This document shows positions 1 to 6,621 of a DNA stretch of 7,869 bases, one piece after another (the first letter of the stretch is position 1; the number at the start of each line of letters is the position of its first letter). The translations under genes and the position numbers were made by a program. The stretch spans positions 1 to 7,869 of the forward strand of contig JALRGB010000724.1 in assembly GCA_023253575.1 (NCBI GenBank), in the 5' to 3' direction. This stretch comes from Verrucomicrobiales bacterium. GTDB taxonomy: Bacteria; Verrucomicrobiota; Verrucomicrobiia; Verrucomicrobiales; V1-33. The notes beneath the pieces were generated by a model that saw nothing but the letters and a program-made list of their open reading frames with translations, was not told the origin of the DNA and ran no database searches.

Positions 1-1
1 C

Positions 2-901
2 AGCGGCTGGGCGGTGCGCAAACTGGCCGAAGGAGGCACCCAGTCGGCCATCTGGTGGTTGTTTTTCAAGAATGTGCTGATCGCCTCAGGCGCACGCCCT
101 CTCTGGGTCACCATATTCTTCCGCGAAAGCGACCTGACCTGGCCCGATTTTCGCCTCAGTGGCAACAATGCGGAACTGATCCGCCGGCTCAAAACAACGC
201 ACGAACCGGAATGGGATCAGGTCATGACCGGACGCAACGCCCTGCCCGGCCGCACCGCCGTGGCCATGGAGAAATTCTTTGGCGTGGAAGATCATGACGA
301 TTGGGCGCGGCGCCGAGTTCAAGATGTAGCTTTCCGACTCACCGCTCTCGAAGGCATGAAACGAGGGGCGCGCCGACTCGAACTCAATGAACATTTCTCC
401 TTGGACCGGCTGCGCCATGATCTGGGCGACGACTCCGGAAATGGCGGAAAAATACCTGATACCCGCCAGCCAGACGGCCCAGCCGATGCCGCCGACAGCC
501 TGCCTCCCCCCGATCCCGGCATGTATGCTCAGGCCCCCTCTGTTTTTGACCCATCGCCAGCCGCCTCGTTTTTACCGCACTTTATAGCCCTCGCCGCCCG
601 CCACGACATCCGGCTACATTTCCACCGGGTCAAACGTCGACCGGACGCGAACGGCCAACGTCCGGATCTGCCCGTCTTTCGGCGGTACATGGACGACCTC
701 CAAGCCTACCTGAAACGCGAAGGCTGCGCCTACTCCGATGAGTCCGGCGACCCCGAACTCGCGCTGGACTGGTATCAAGACGGCGACCACCTCAACCGAG
801 CCTTCCGGGAGCCATTCGCCCGCAAATTCTGGTCACTCGTCCAACCTCAAATCGGACCACCGCCGCCCGGTGGCGGCCGCCCGCCGCAGCCCGCAAGCTG
901 A
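2..901 (+). CDS. SGNH-hydrolase-like protein, 5'-partial (polymer O-acylation partner)
   Basis: The reading frame is open to the left edge, so the start lies outside the window; the GTG at 14 is an in-frame codon, not a convincing start. What remains is about 299 residues ending at the TGA at 899-901. Numbering from that GTG, residues 4-9 (LAEGGT) and the following WWLFFKN segment resemble the Gly block downstream of the missing GDS nucleophile in SGNH-type proteins. Near the C-terminus, D256-G-D-H259-L-N resembles the Asp-x-x-His block of the SGNH triad. A Pro/Gly-rich tail (residues 281-295) follows. The protein sits 22 bases upstream of an MBOAT acyltransferase. SGNH-like proteins (AlgX/AlgJ type) beside MBOAT proteins (AlgI type) are a known arrangement for O-acetylating exported polysaccharides, with the SGNH partner acting outside the inner membrane. 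The function is inferred from motif and context. The middle section (residues 130-185) is low in recognisable motifs and Pro/Asp-rich. Confidence 0.7.
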   Translation, partial: SGWAVRKLAEGGTQSAIWWLFFKNVLIASGARPLWVTIFFRESDLTWPDFRLSGNNAELIRRLKTTHEPEWDQVMTGRNALPGRTAVAMEKFFGVEDHDDWARRRVQDVAFRLTALEGMKRGARRLELNEHFSLDRLRHDLGDDSGNGGKIPDTRQPDGPADAADSLPPPDPGMYAQAPSVFDPSPAASFLPHFIALAARHDIRLHFHRVKRRPDANGQRPDLPVFRRYMDDLQAYLKREGCAYSDESGDPELALDWYQDGDHLNRAFREPFARKFWSLVQPQIGPPPPGGGRPPQPAS

Positions 902-923
902 ACCGGAAGCTCACCGTCCACTC

Positions 924-2411
924 ATGGTTTTCCAAAGCTTCACCTACCTGTGGTTCCTCCTGTGCGTCCTGACAGGATATTTCGCGCTCCAATGGCCGTC
1001 CAACCGCGGCGCCTCCTGGGTCCGGTCCGCCCAAAACCTCTGGCTCCTCGCCGCCAGTTACACGTTCTACGGCTGGGTCACCCCATGGTGGCTGATCCTC
1101 ATCGCCACCACCACCGTGGTCGACTTTACAGCCACCCGAAAAATCACCGCCGCCAGTACACAACGACGCCGCAAACAATGGCTCATCGCCAGCTTAATCG
1201 TCAATTTCTCCATCCTCTGTGCCTTTAAATACTTCGGCTTTTTCGCCACCAACGTGACGGCCGCTCTACAGTCCGTCGGACTGCCTAGCACTTGGCTGAC
1301 CACCAACCCTGCCGGCAGCTTCCTCCTCCACGTCGGCCTGCCCGCAGGCATCTCATTCTTCACGTTCCAAAGCGCCAGCTGCGTTATCGACGTCTACCGC
1401 GGCCAAGCCACCAGCCGCCATTCCCTCGTCGATTACGCTCTCTTTGTCTCGTTTTTCCCGCAGCTGGTGGCCGGTCCAATCGAACGATCAGAAAACCTCC
1501 TGCAACAGGTAGACCATCCACGGCAACCAAGTCTGAGCGGATGGAAGTCCGGCCTCGTGCTCATCTTCTGGGGATTGTTTCAAAAACTCGTCATTGCCGA
1601 CAGTGCCGCCGTGCTCGCCAACAAGGTCTTTGCCTTGGAGAGCCCATCCTTTCCGATTCTTTGGGCCGGGGTGCTCTGCTTCGGCGTTCAGATTTATGCC
1701 GACTTCAGCGCGTACACCGATATCGCCCGCGGCTCGGCACGCTTGCTAGGCTTCGAACTGCTCAAGAATTTTGACCACCCGTATCTGGCCCAGTCGCCGG
1801 TGGACTTTTGGCGGCGCTGGCACATCACGCTGAGCACATGGTTCCGCGACTACGTCTTTATTCCGCTTGGCGGGTCCCGCCAAGGAACGGCCGGGACAAT
1901 CCGGGCCGTGGTTATCACTTTTCTACTGTCCGGTCTCTGGCATGGCGCCAGCTGGAATTTTGTTTTGTGGGGAGTATTTCACGGCCTGCTCGTGGCCATC
2001 TGGCCCCACCTCGCGCGCGCCCTCCCGCTACTCCACCGGTCGGGCGGAAGAATGGGAGCCGTCTTGCGCGTGACCCTCACTTTTACCCTCATCCACATCG
2101 GCTGGCTCCTCTTCCGAGAACATACCCTCAGCGGACTCGGCCGCGCCCTCTCGCTCAATCCCTTCGAGGCTCCAGTCGCCCACTGGCGCATGGGACTCGG
2201 TCTCGTCGCCGAAGCCTGGATCTACGGACTGCCGCTGCTCATAGTCCTGCCACTGCTGAAATCACTCCACCTGCTGCCCGCCAGCAACGACCCCAGACTG
2301 CTCACTTGGAAATGGACCACGCTGCAATGCCTGGCCCTCGCCTTCTGCCTGCTCGGCATCGTCATCCTTCGGAGTTCCGTCGGAAGCGACTTCATCTACT
2401 TTGCCTTCTAA
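924..2411 (+). CDS. MBOAT-family (AlgI-like) membrane-bound O-acyltransferase
   Basis: A complete 495-residue polytopic membrane protein of the usual AlgI-like length. The family moves acyl groups, usually acetyl, across the inner membrane for O-acylation of exported polysaccharides. The N-terminus FTYLWFLLCVLTGYF is a first membrane helix, and many further hydrophobic segments follow. Family hallmarks are SFFPQLVAGPIER (176-188), DFWRRWHITLSTWFRDY (294-310, His300), VFIPLGGSR (311-319) and GLWHGASWNF (337-346), where His340 matches the invariant catalytic histidine. The chain ends in FIYFAF, close to the common FIYFQF ending of this group. I place the start at ATG 924 because the membrane domain begins there. 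The frame stays open back to 738, but the extra 62 residues are hydrophilic and lie over the preceding gene. The ribosome site is weak (GGAAG at 905-909). The 22-base gap to the SGNH-like gene suggests one operon. Which polymer is modified cannot be read from the sequence. Confidence 0.93.
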   Translation: MVFQSFTYLWFLLCVLTGYFALQWPSNRGASWVRSAQNLWLLAASYTFYGWVTPWWLILIATTTVVDFTATRKITAASTQRRRKQWLIASLIVNFSILCAFKYFGFFATNVTAALQSVGLPSTWLTTNPAGSFLLHVGLPAGISFFTFQSASCVIDVYRGQATSRHSLVDYALFVSFFPQLVAGPIERSENLLQQVDHPRQPSLSGWKSGLVLIFWGLFQKLVIADSAAVLANKVFALESPSFPILWAGVLCFGVQIYADFSAYTDIARGSARLLGFELLKNFDHPYLAQSPVDFWRRWHITLSTWFRDYVFIPLGGSRQGTAGTIRAVVITFLLSGLWHGASWNFVLWGVFHGLLVAIWPHLARALPLLHRSGGRMGAVLRVTLTFTLIHIGWLLFREHTLSGLGRALSLNPFEAPVAHWRMGLGLVAEAWIYGLPLLIVLPLLKSLHLLPASNDPRLLTWKWTTLQCLALAFCLLGIVILRSSVGSDFIYFAF

Positions 2412-2446
2412 AGAAGGTCAGTAAATGAGCGGAAATCAAAAACAAG

Positions 2447-3526
2447 TCAGCTCACTAATCGTTCAACCCGGCCGGTAGCAGCGCTCAGCACAGCCGTGTC
2501 AACAATCTGCTGACCCAGTCGCGAGATTTTCGGAGTCAACGGTCCGATCAGCGGAGCGCCCGTCTCCAGATGATGGAGAAAGTGTTGAATGGGGTTTTGG
2601 TGGGGAGCGACGAGTGGAGGCACGGGCAGATCGCGCCCCTGCGGACAATCACGTGTCTGCACGTGCAGAGTTTCGGCATAATCCCAAGATGAGATGGTGC
2701 CATCTGTCCCTTTGAGAACGTACCCGCAGCGCGGCTGGGGTTGGTGGGTCCAAGGATCGGTGAATGTCCCCCAGCGGGTCTCGCACGTCGACAACCCATC
2801 ATCATAGCGCAATACCGCCACACAGTGCTCATCCACCTCCAGCCCCGGCGTTGCCCATGTCATGGCACTCACTTCGCGCGGCGCCCGGCCTTCGAGATAC
2901 CACGTGGCCATTGTGGTTCCATACCCCAGATAATCAAGCAACGAGCCACCGCCTTCCGCCTTTTTGTAGAACCAGCTTTGTGCCTTCTGTTCGGCCGTCG
3001 GTTCCATCTCAATTTTGTCGGCCCCATGATACAGCGGCCCGCGATTTCCACCGTAGGTGTGCACCTCAGTAATCGTGCCCACCAGCCGCTGGCGTACGGC
3101 CAGTTCAAAAGCATAGACATGACTCGCACTCCAGACACTCGGCCAGTTGATGGCCAGCGTACCGCCACCCGCACGGGCCGCCGCCACCATCCGGTCAGCT
3201 TCAGCCAGAGTCGCCGCAAACGGCTTCTCCACCATCATATGCGCCCCACTCGGCGCCACCCGCGCCACCCAGTCCGCATGCGTCGCCGCACTGGGACACA
3301 ATAAAACGATATCCGGCTTGGTCGCCGCCAAACACGCCTGCTCGTCAGTGAAAATCTGGTCGTCTCGCAATCCAAAATTCTTCCGCGCCCCCTCCATCCG
3401 CTCACGCTGAGGGTCACAAATACCCACCAGATCAGCCTGCGGATGATCCTGCGTAAACCGAAGCAAATCCCCCATGTGAAAATGATCGAAATTGATCCCG
3501 GCAACTCTCCAACGACGTTGATTCAT
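2447..3526 (-). CDS. Gfo/Idh/MocA-family NAD(P)-dependent oxidoreductase
   Basis: A complete 359-residue protein, typical in length for the family, which oxidises or reduces sugars, cyclitols and related compounds with a nicotinamide cofactor. The N-terminal Rossmann-type domain runs to about residue 125, with ADLVGICDP (31-39), PDIVLLCPSAATH (71-83) and the family signature VEKPFA (99-104). The C-terminal substrate domain carries GGGSLLDYLGYG (192-203). Two features are unusual. The first glycine loop reads AGINFDHFHMG (9-19) and lacks the normal GxGxxG. The usual His in the GGGxLxDxGxH element is also not obvious, since LLDYLGYG takes its place. I have seen INFDH-type N-termini in planctomycete/verrucomicrobial members, so this may be a subfamily trait. 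The start at 3526 is preferred over 3556 because the strand-turn-helix fold begins right after MNQRRWRV and a purine-rich GGAGGGAAGAG (3543-3533) precedes it. The gene is convergent with the MBOAT gene (35-base gap) and divergent from the sulfatase. Substrate unknown. Confidence 0.9.
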   Translation of the reverse strand: MNQRRWRVAGINFDHFHMGDLLRFTQDHPQADLVGICDPQRERMEGARKNFGLRDDQIFTDEQACLAATKPDIVLLCPSAATHADWVARVAPSGAHMMVEKPFAATLAEADRMVAAARAGGGTLAINWPSVWSASHVYAFELAVRQRLVGTITEVHTYGGNRGPLYHGADKIEMEPTAEQKAQSWFYKKAEGGGSLLDYLGYGTTMATWYLEGRAPREVSAMTWATPGLEVDEHCVAVLRYDDGLSTCETRWGTFTDPWTHQPQPRCGYVLKGTDGTISSWDYAETLHVQTRDCPQGRDLPVPPLVAPHQNPIQHFLHHLETGAPLIGPLTPKISRLGQQIVDTAVLSAATGRVERLVS

Positions 3527-3532
3527 GCCTGA

Positions 3533-3543
3533 CTCTTCCCTCC
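3533..3543 (-). promoter_or_regulatory. Ribosome binding site of the Gfo/Idh/MocA gene
   Basis: Read on the minus strand, GGAGGGAAGAG lies 6 bases (from its 3' end) to 12 bases (from the GGAGG part) upstream of the ATG at 3526. It supports that start over the in-frame codon at 3556, which lies upstream of this element. Confidence 0.55.
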
Positions 3544-3548
3544 AGAAG

Positions 3549-3571
3549 GTGGCCACTCAAGTGATTTCACT
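3549..3571. promoter_or_regulatory. Two adjacent dyad-symmetric elements between divergent genes (possible operator)
   Basis: The 107-base interval between the oxidoreductase and the sulfatase contains an 8-base perfect palindrome GTGGCCAC (3549-3556), followed three bases later by the inverted repeat AGTGA-TT-TCACT (3560-3571). Paired short dyads between head-to-head genes are typical of a shared operator. No good -35/-10 pair is evident in this GC-rich interval, and the rest of it (3572-3633) is pyrimidine-rich with nothing I recognise. Dyads this short also arise by chance, so the call is tentative. Confidence 0.3.
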
Positions 3572-3633
3572 CCGCCCAACCCCACCACTGAAGTCGATCC
3601 GAAAAATCCGCCCCCCACACCACCCCCATCATC

Positions 3634-5091
3634 ATGTCCCCATCGCATATCCTCCACACCATGGCCGCGGCCGTTCTTCTTCTGACCAGCTTCCAACCGG
3701 CTCCGGCCGCCGAGCCCCCGCCTAATGTCGTACTTATTTTTACTGATGATCAAGGGTACGGGGACGTCGGCGCTTTCGGCGCTACCGGATTTTCCACGCC
3801 TCACCTCGACAGCTTGGCCCGCGACGGAGTGAAGTACACCAACTTCCATGTCGCTCAGGCCGTCTGTTCCGCGTCCCGCGCCGCCCTGCTCACCGGATGT
3901 TATCCTAACCGCATCGGCCTTCACGGCGCCCTCGGCCCGTCATCATCCCACGGCCTGCATCCGAATGAAACAACTCTAGCCGAACTCATGAAAGCCCAAG
4001 GATATGCCACCGGCATGGCCGGCAAATGGCACCTCGGTCACCATGAACCCTTCCTACCCCATCGTCACGGGTTCGACGAATCCTTTGGCCTTCCGTACTC
4101 AAACGACATGTGGCCCCACCACCCCGAGGCCGGACCAGATGCTTACCCCCCACTGCCCCTCATGGAAAATGGCCGCATCGTCGATGAAGAAGTCACCCCG
4201 GAAGAACAAAGCCAGCTGACCAAGCGCCTCACGGAGCGAGCCGTCTCATTTATCGATCGGCATCACGATCAGCCGTTTTTTTTCTATCTGGCCCACCCCA
4301 TGCCACATGTGCCGCTTCATGTCAGCGAGGCGTTCGCCGGCAAATCTGCGCATGGAATTTTCGGAGACGCCATCATGGAAATCGACTGGTCTGTCGGCCA
4401 GGTGTTAGCCTCTCTGGACCGGCACGGATTGACCCAAAACACGCTGGTTATCTTCACTAGTGACAATGGTCCATGGCTGAGTTATGGCGCCCACGCCGGA
4501 AGCGCCGGCCCGCTCCGAGAAGGCAAAGGCACGGTCTGGGAAGGAGGTATTCGCGTCCCCTGCCTGATGCGCTGGCCCGGGCGACTGCCCGCCGGCACCG
4601 TCAACGACTCCATGATCATGACCATCGACCTTCTGCCCACGCTGGCCCAACTCATCGGCGCCGCGCCGCCCGCCCTGCCGGTCGACGGACGCGACGTGTG
4701 GCCACTGCTCTCCAGCCAGCCAGACGCCGCTTCTCCACACACCGGCTATGGACTGTGGTATGCGCAAAATGAACTGCAGGCCGTGATCAGCGGCGACGGC
4801 CGGTGGAAACTACTGCTGCCCCACCGCTACCGCACCCTGAACGGACGCCCCGGCGGCACACGCGGTCAGCCCGTGCGCTACGAAAACACCCAGCTGTCCA
4901 GCCCAGCACTTTACGACCTGCAAAATGACATCTCTGAATCCGCCAACGTCGCCCCAACCCATCCTGACGTCATGGAACGCCTGCTCGCATTCGCCGAATC
5001 CTGCCGCAACGAACTCGGCGATACCCTCACTCACCGCACCGGAACAGGCACTAGGTACCCCGCCACCGTAGCCACTCCGCCGAAAAACTAG
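3634..5091 (+). CDS. Secreted sulfatase (arylsulfatase A/GALNS-like, formylglycine type)
   Basis: A complete 485-residue sulfatase that hydrolyses sulfate esters, probably on an external glycan. Residues 1-25 look like a signal peptide: hydrophobic AAAVLLLTSF (11-20), then a QPAPAA region with likely cleavage after A25 (A23-P-A25), so export to the periplasm or beyond is expected. The metal site is visible as TDDQGYGDVG (37-46, Asp38/Asp39) and TSDNGP (275-280, Asp277/Asn278). The formylglycine motif is C78-S-A-S-R82, followed by AALLTG; Cys78 must be matured by a formylglycine-generating enzyme not encoded here. Other active-site markers are AGKWHLG (129-135, Lys131/His133), AHPMPHVPLH (220-229), REGKGTVWEGG (295-305) and a C-terminal domain. 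The start is uncertain: ATG 3634 gives the full signal peptide, while ATG 3661 would remove its short n-region, and neither has a clear ribosome site. The substrate is not determined; the GALNS/ARSA resemblance suggests a sulfated polysaccharide. Its 3' end overlaps a minus-strand gene by 41 bases. Confidence 0.95.
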   Translation: MSPSHILHTMAAAVLLLTSFQPAPAAEPPPNVVLIFTDDQGYGDVGAFGATGFSTPHLDSLARDGVKYTNFHVAQAVCSASRAALLTGCYPNRIGLHGALGPSSSHGLHPNETTLAELMKAQGYATGMAGKWHLGHHEPFLPHRHGFDESFGLPYSNDMWPHHPEAGPDAYPPLPLMENGRIVDEEVTPEEQSQLTKRLTERAVSFIDRHHDQPFFFYLAHPMPHVPLHVSEAFAGKSAHGIFGDAIMEIDWSVGQVLASLDRHGLTQNTLVIFTSDNGPWLSYGAHAGSAGPLREGKGTVWEGGIRVPCLMRWPGRLPAGTVNDSMIMTIDLLPTLAQLIGAAPPALPVDGRDVWPLLSSQPDAASPHTGYGLWYAQNELQAVISGDGRWKLLLPHRYRTLNGRPGGTRGQPVRYENTQLSSPALYDLQNDISESANVAPTHPDVMERLLAFAESCRNELGDTLTHRTGTGTRYPATVATPPKN

Positions 5092-5344
5092 TCACTCCAC
5101 CGGTCAGAAAAATACCGTCCTCTATCACCTCAACCCCAATAACAGCAGGCACATCACGCAGCAGCCCGCGGATAGGAGCCAGCATCCGGCCGACTACCGG
5201 ACGCAGGTTTTCATAAATCCCAGCCATCGAAAGCACCGCTTCAGCAGGCCGGCCATTGATGGTTCCACGACACACTTCTCCGCCGTGCCGCCGCAACCCG
5301 ACGGCGCGCAACACTCGCTCGGCCTCAGCCTCAGTAATGACCAT
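5051..5344 (-). CDS. Hypothetical 97-aa protein downstream of dtd
   Basis: I do not recognise this protein. It reads as a compact soluble domain: an N-terminal amphipathic stretch (ITEAEAERVLRAVGL, residues 3-17), a short basic segment with one cysteine (RRHGGEVC), a central region NGRPAEAVLSMAGIYENLRP, then RDVPAVIGVEVIEDGIFLTGG, which looks like a beta hairpin. There is no signal peptide, membrane helix or metal cluster. It lies 47 bases after the dtd stop on the same strand with a GGAG (5358-5355) 10 bases before its ATG, so it is probably co-transcribed. It fills a stretch that otherwise holds no gene, which favours it being real. Its last 41 bases overlap the sulfatase 3' end in the opposite direction. 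A non-coding alternative is possible because the ORF is short. Confidence 0.55.
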   Translation of the reverse strand: MVITEAEAERVLRAVGLRRHGGEVCRGTINGRPAEAVLSMAGIYENLRPVVGRMLAPIRGLLRDVPAVIGVEVIEDGIFLTGGVTSFSAEWLRWRGT

Positions 5345-5391
5345 CCGAGCCGAACTCCGGGCAAATCTCTGATCTCACACCCGCGCCGATT

Positions 5392-5844
5392 TCATTCCCG
5401 GGCCTTGGAATCAATCCAAATCGTGACCGGCCCGTCATTCTCCAGAGCCACCCGCATATCAGCCCCAAACTGCCCGGTCGCCACGGGTTTCCCGAGTTCC
5501 TTTTGCAACAGAAGGATGAAACCCTCGTATAAAGGAATGGCGGCTTCCGGCCGGGCCGCCCGAATGAAGCTCGGTCGATTACCTTTTTTTGTACTCGCGT
5601 GCAGGGTGAACTGGCTGACCACCAAGACCTCACCAGCCACTTCGGCCAGAGAAAGGTTCATCGCCCCTTCCCCATCAGCAAACAACCGCATCTTGGCAAC
5701 TTTTCCGGCCAGCCAAGAGGCATCCTCTCCCGTGTCGGCCGCCTCAATCCCGACAAAAATCAAAAAACCAAGCCCGATGCGGGCCGTCTCCCGCCCATCA
5801 ATCGTCACGGTCGCGTGACTCACTCTCTGCAATAAAAGTCGCAT
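5392..5844 (-). CDS. dtd: D-aminoacyl-tRNA deacylase
   Basis: A complete 150-residue DTD, the usual bacterial length. It is a cytoplasmic homodimer that hydrolyses D-amino acids (and mischarged glycine) from tRNA, a proofreading step of translation. The start MRLLLQRVSHATVTIDG matches the family N-terminus. The active-site strand VVSQFTL (75-81) is followed by the conserved KKGNRPSF (86-93), and the C-terminal GADMRVALENDGPVT (127-141) contains the Gly138-Pro139 cis-proline motif that gives chiral selectivity. ATG 5844 is chosen because AGGTG (5855-5851) stands 6 bases before it; an in-frame GTG at 5853 would add only three residues and would use that site up. It lies 75 bases downstream of the PH-like membrane protein and 47 bases upstream of the 97-aa gene on the same strand. 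Nothing unusual in the protein. Confidence 0.97.
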   Translation of the reverse strand: MRLLLQRVSHATVTIDGRETARIGLGFLIFVGIEAADTGEDASWLAGKVAKMRLFADGEGAMNLSLAEVAGEVLVVSQFTLHASTKKGNRPSFIRAARPEAAIPLYEGFILLLQKELGKPVATGQFGADMRVALENDGPVTIWIDSKARE

Positions 5845-5919
5845 CGTCCACACCTAAACTCCATCCCCCGCTAAATGCCTTGAAAAATTTTGCCTCCTCC
5901 CCATGAAGCGCCACACCCG

Positions 5920-6447
5920 TCAGTCCCCCTGCTCTCCGCTCATCACCTCCGACCCGCGCAGGCGCGCCATCACACACCGCTCTACATCACGAATAAATTC
6001 CTCCGGCTCCGCCGGTGAAATCACCACCGTGCGCGCCGGAAACCGCAACACCACCACCCGACGGGGGTCCGTCACCCACGCCCGATACCGGCCCAACAAC
6101 CGATTGAAATAATACCCCGTAAACGAAAAAAAACCTCCATTGCCCCACAACCGCACACTCCATCGCATCGCCCCAGACTCAACCCGAGCCGACATTAACT
6201 CCGCCAAGGACACCCGCGTGCACCAAAACAAACGGCGTACCCAAATCTCCTCCGACGTCACACGATACCCCCGGATCAGAAACAACATCGACCCGACAAT
6301 CACCGCCAACGGCAACCACGCCAGCCAACGCACCAATAACTGATCAGAACACCACATCAACACCGCGCCCGCCCCACACCCCGCCGTCGCCAATGCGGAA
6401 ACAATCCGCAACGACCATCCCCATGGCGCAGAATACTCTTTCATCAT
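5920..6447 (-). CDS. Two-TM membrane protein with bacterial PH-like domain
   Basis: 175 residues from the ATG at 6447, or 174 from the adjacent ATG at 6444; a purine stretch GAGTGGGG lies just upstream. Residues 12-32 (SLRIVSALATAGCGAGAVLMW) and 38-58 (around LAWLPLAVIVGSMLFLI) form two membrane segments. The rest is a cytoplasmic-looking beta-rich domain: RGYRVTSEEIWVRRLFWCTRV (59-79), then RLWGNGGFFSFTGYYFN (99-115), VVVLRF (131-136), and TVVISPAEPEEFI (140-152). This order, with the Gly-rich G-N-G-G-F-F-S-F-T-G turn and the final ISPxxPEEF, fits the bacterial PH domain family related to PF10882. Function is unknown; bacterial PH domains generally serve as membrane-associated binding modules. 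The frame is open upstream to 6663, but the added 72 residues are Arg-rich and lack family-like features, so I exclude them. It may head a run with dtd and the 97-aa gene, and it diverges from gltB. Confidence 0.75.
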   Translation of the reverse strand: MMKEYSAPWGWSLRIVSALATAGCGAGAVLMWCSDQLLVRWLAWLPLAVIVGSMLFLIRGYRVTSEEIWVRRLFWCTRVSLAELMSARVESGAMRWSVRLWGNGGFFSFTGYYFNRLLGRYRAWVTDPRRVVVLRFPARTVVISPAEPEEFIRDVERCVMARLRGSEVMSGEQGD

Positions 6448-6480
6448 CAATCCCCACTCTACCCACCCCCGCCAGTTCTG

Positions 6481-6568
6481 CCGGTCAAAACCGCAAATCA
6501 CCTCCGACACCACCGACACCTCCCGATGCAGGAAGCGACTCTGACCGGCCTGACCGAGTTCTGACCGG
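6481..6568. repeat. Cluster of TGACCG motifs in the divergent interval before gltB
   Basis: Three forward copies of CTGACCG start at 6541, 6550 and 6561 (spacings 9 and 11), and one inverted copy CCGGTCA lies at 6481-6487. The surrounding words are also alike: GTTCTGCCGGTC (6475-6486) and GTTCTGACCGGGTC (6558-6571). The cluster sits between the divergent membrane-protein gene and gltB, where a regulator binding site would be expected. Which regulator, if any, is unknown. Confidence 0.4.
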
Positions 6569-6578
6569 GTCGTATATG
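6550..6578 (+). promoter_or_regulatory. Candidate sigma70-like promoter for gltB
   Basis: CTGACC (6550-6555) is 17 bases from TATATG (6573-6578), each a 4-of-6 match to the -35 and -10 consensus. The second hexamer lies in the only AT-rich island of this GC-rich interval. If used, it would give a leader of roughly 120 bases before the ATG at 6704. The -35 element coincides with one TGACCG repeat, so a repressor bound there would compete with RNA polymerase. On the minus strand the same island offers TATACG with a poorly spaced TTGTCC, a weaker candidate for the divergent gene. Confidence 0.3.
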
Positions 6579-6621
6579 GTATTTGCACGCGGGACAAGAG
6601 GCGTCTACCATCCACCTCCCC

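Noticed and set aside
738..923. Upstream in-frame extension of the MBOAT gene
   Set aside because: The extra 62 residues are hydrophilic, lie over the 3' end of the SGNH-like gene, and precede the natural first membrane helix at MVFQSF.
2412..2460. Possible bidirectional terminator between the MBOAT and oxidoreductase genes
   Set aside because: Only a 5-base TGAGC/GCTCA pairing (2426-2430 with 2450-2454) and a 19-base loop are present, with no adjacent T-run in either direction.
3523..3924. 133-codon minus-strand frame opposite the sulfatase 5' end
   Set aside because: Gly-rich low-complexity translation lying antisense to the signal peptide and formylglycine region of a clear sulfatase.
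5285..5818. 177-codon plus-strand frame opposite dtd
   Set aside because: It is the antisense shadow of dtd, whose active-site motifs are intact; its product has no recognisable domain.
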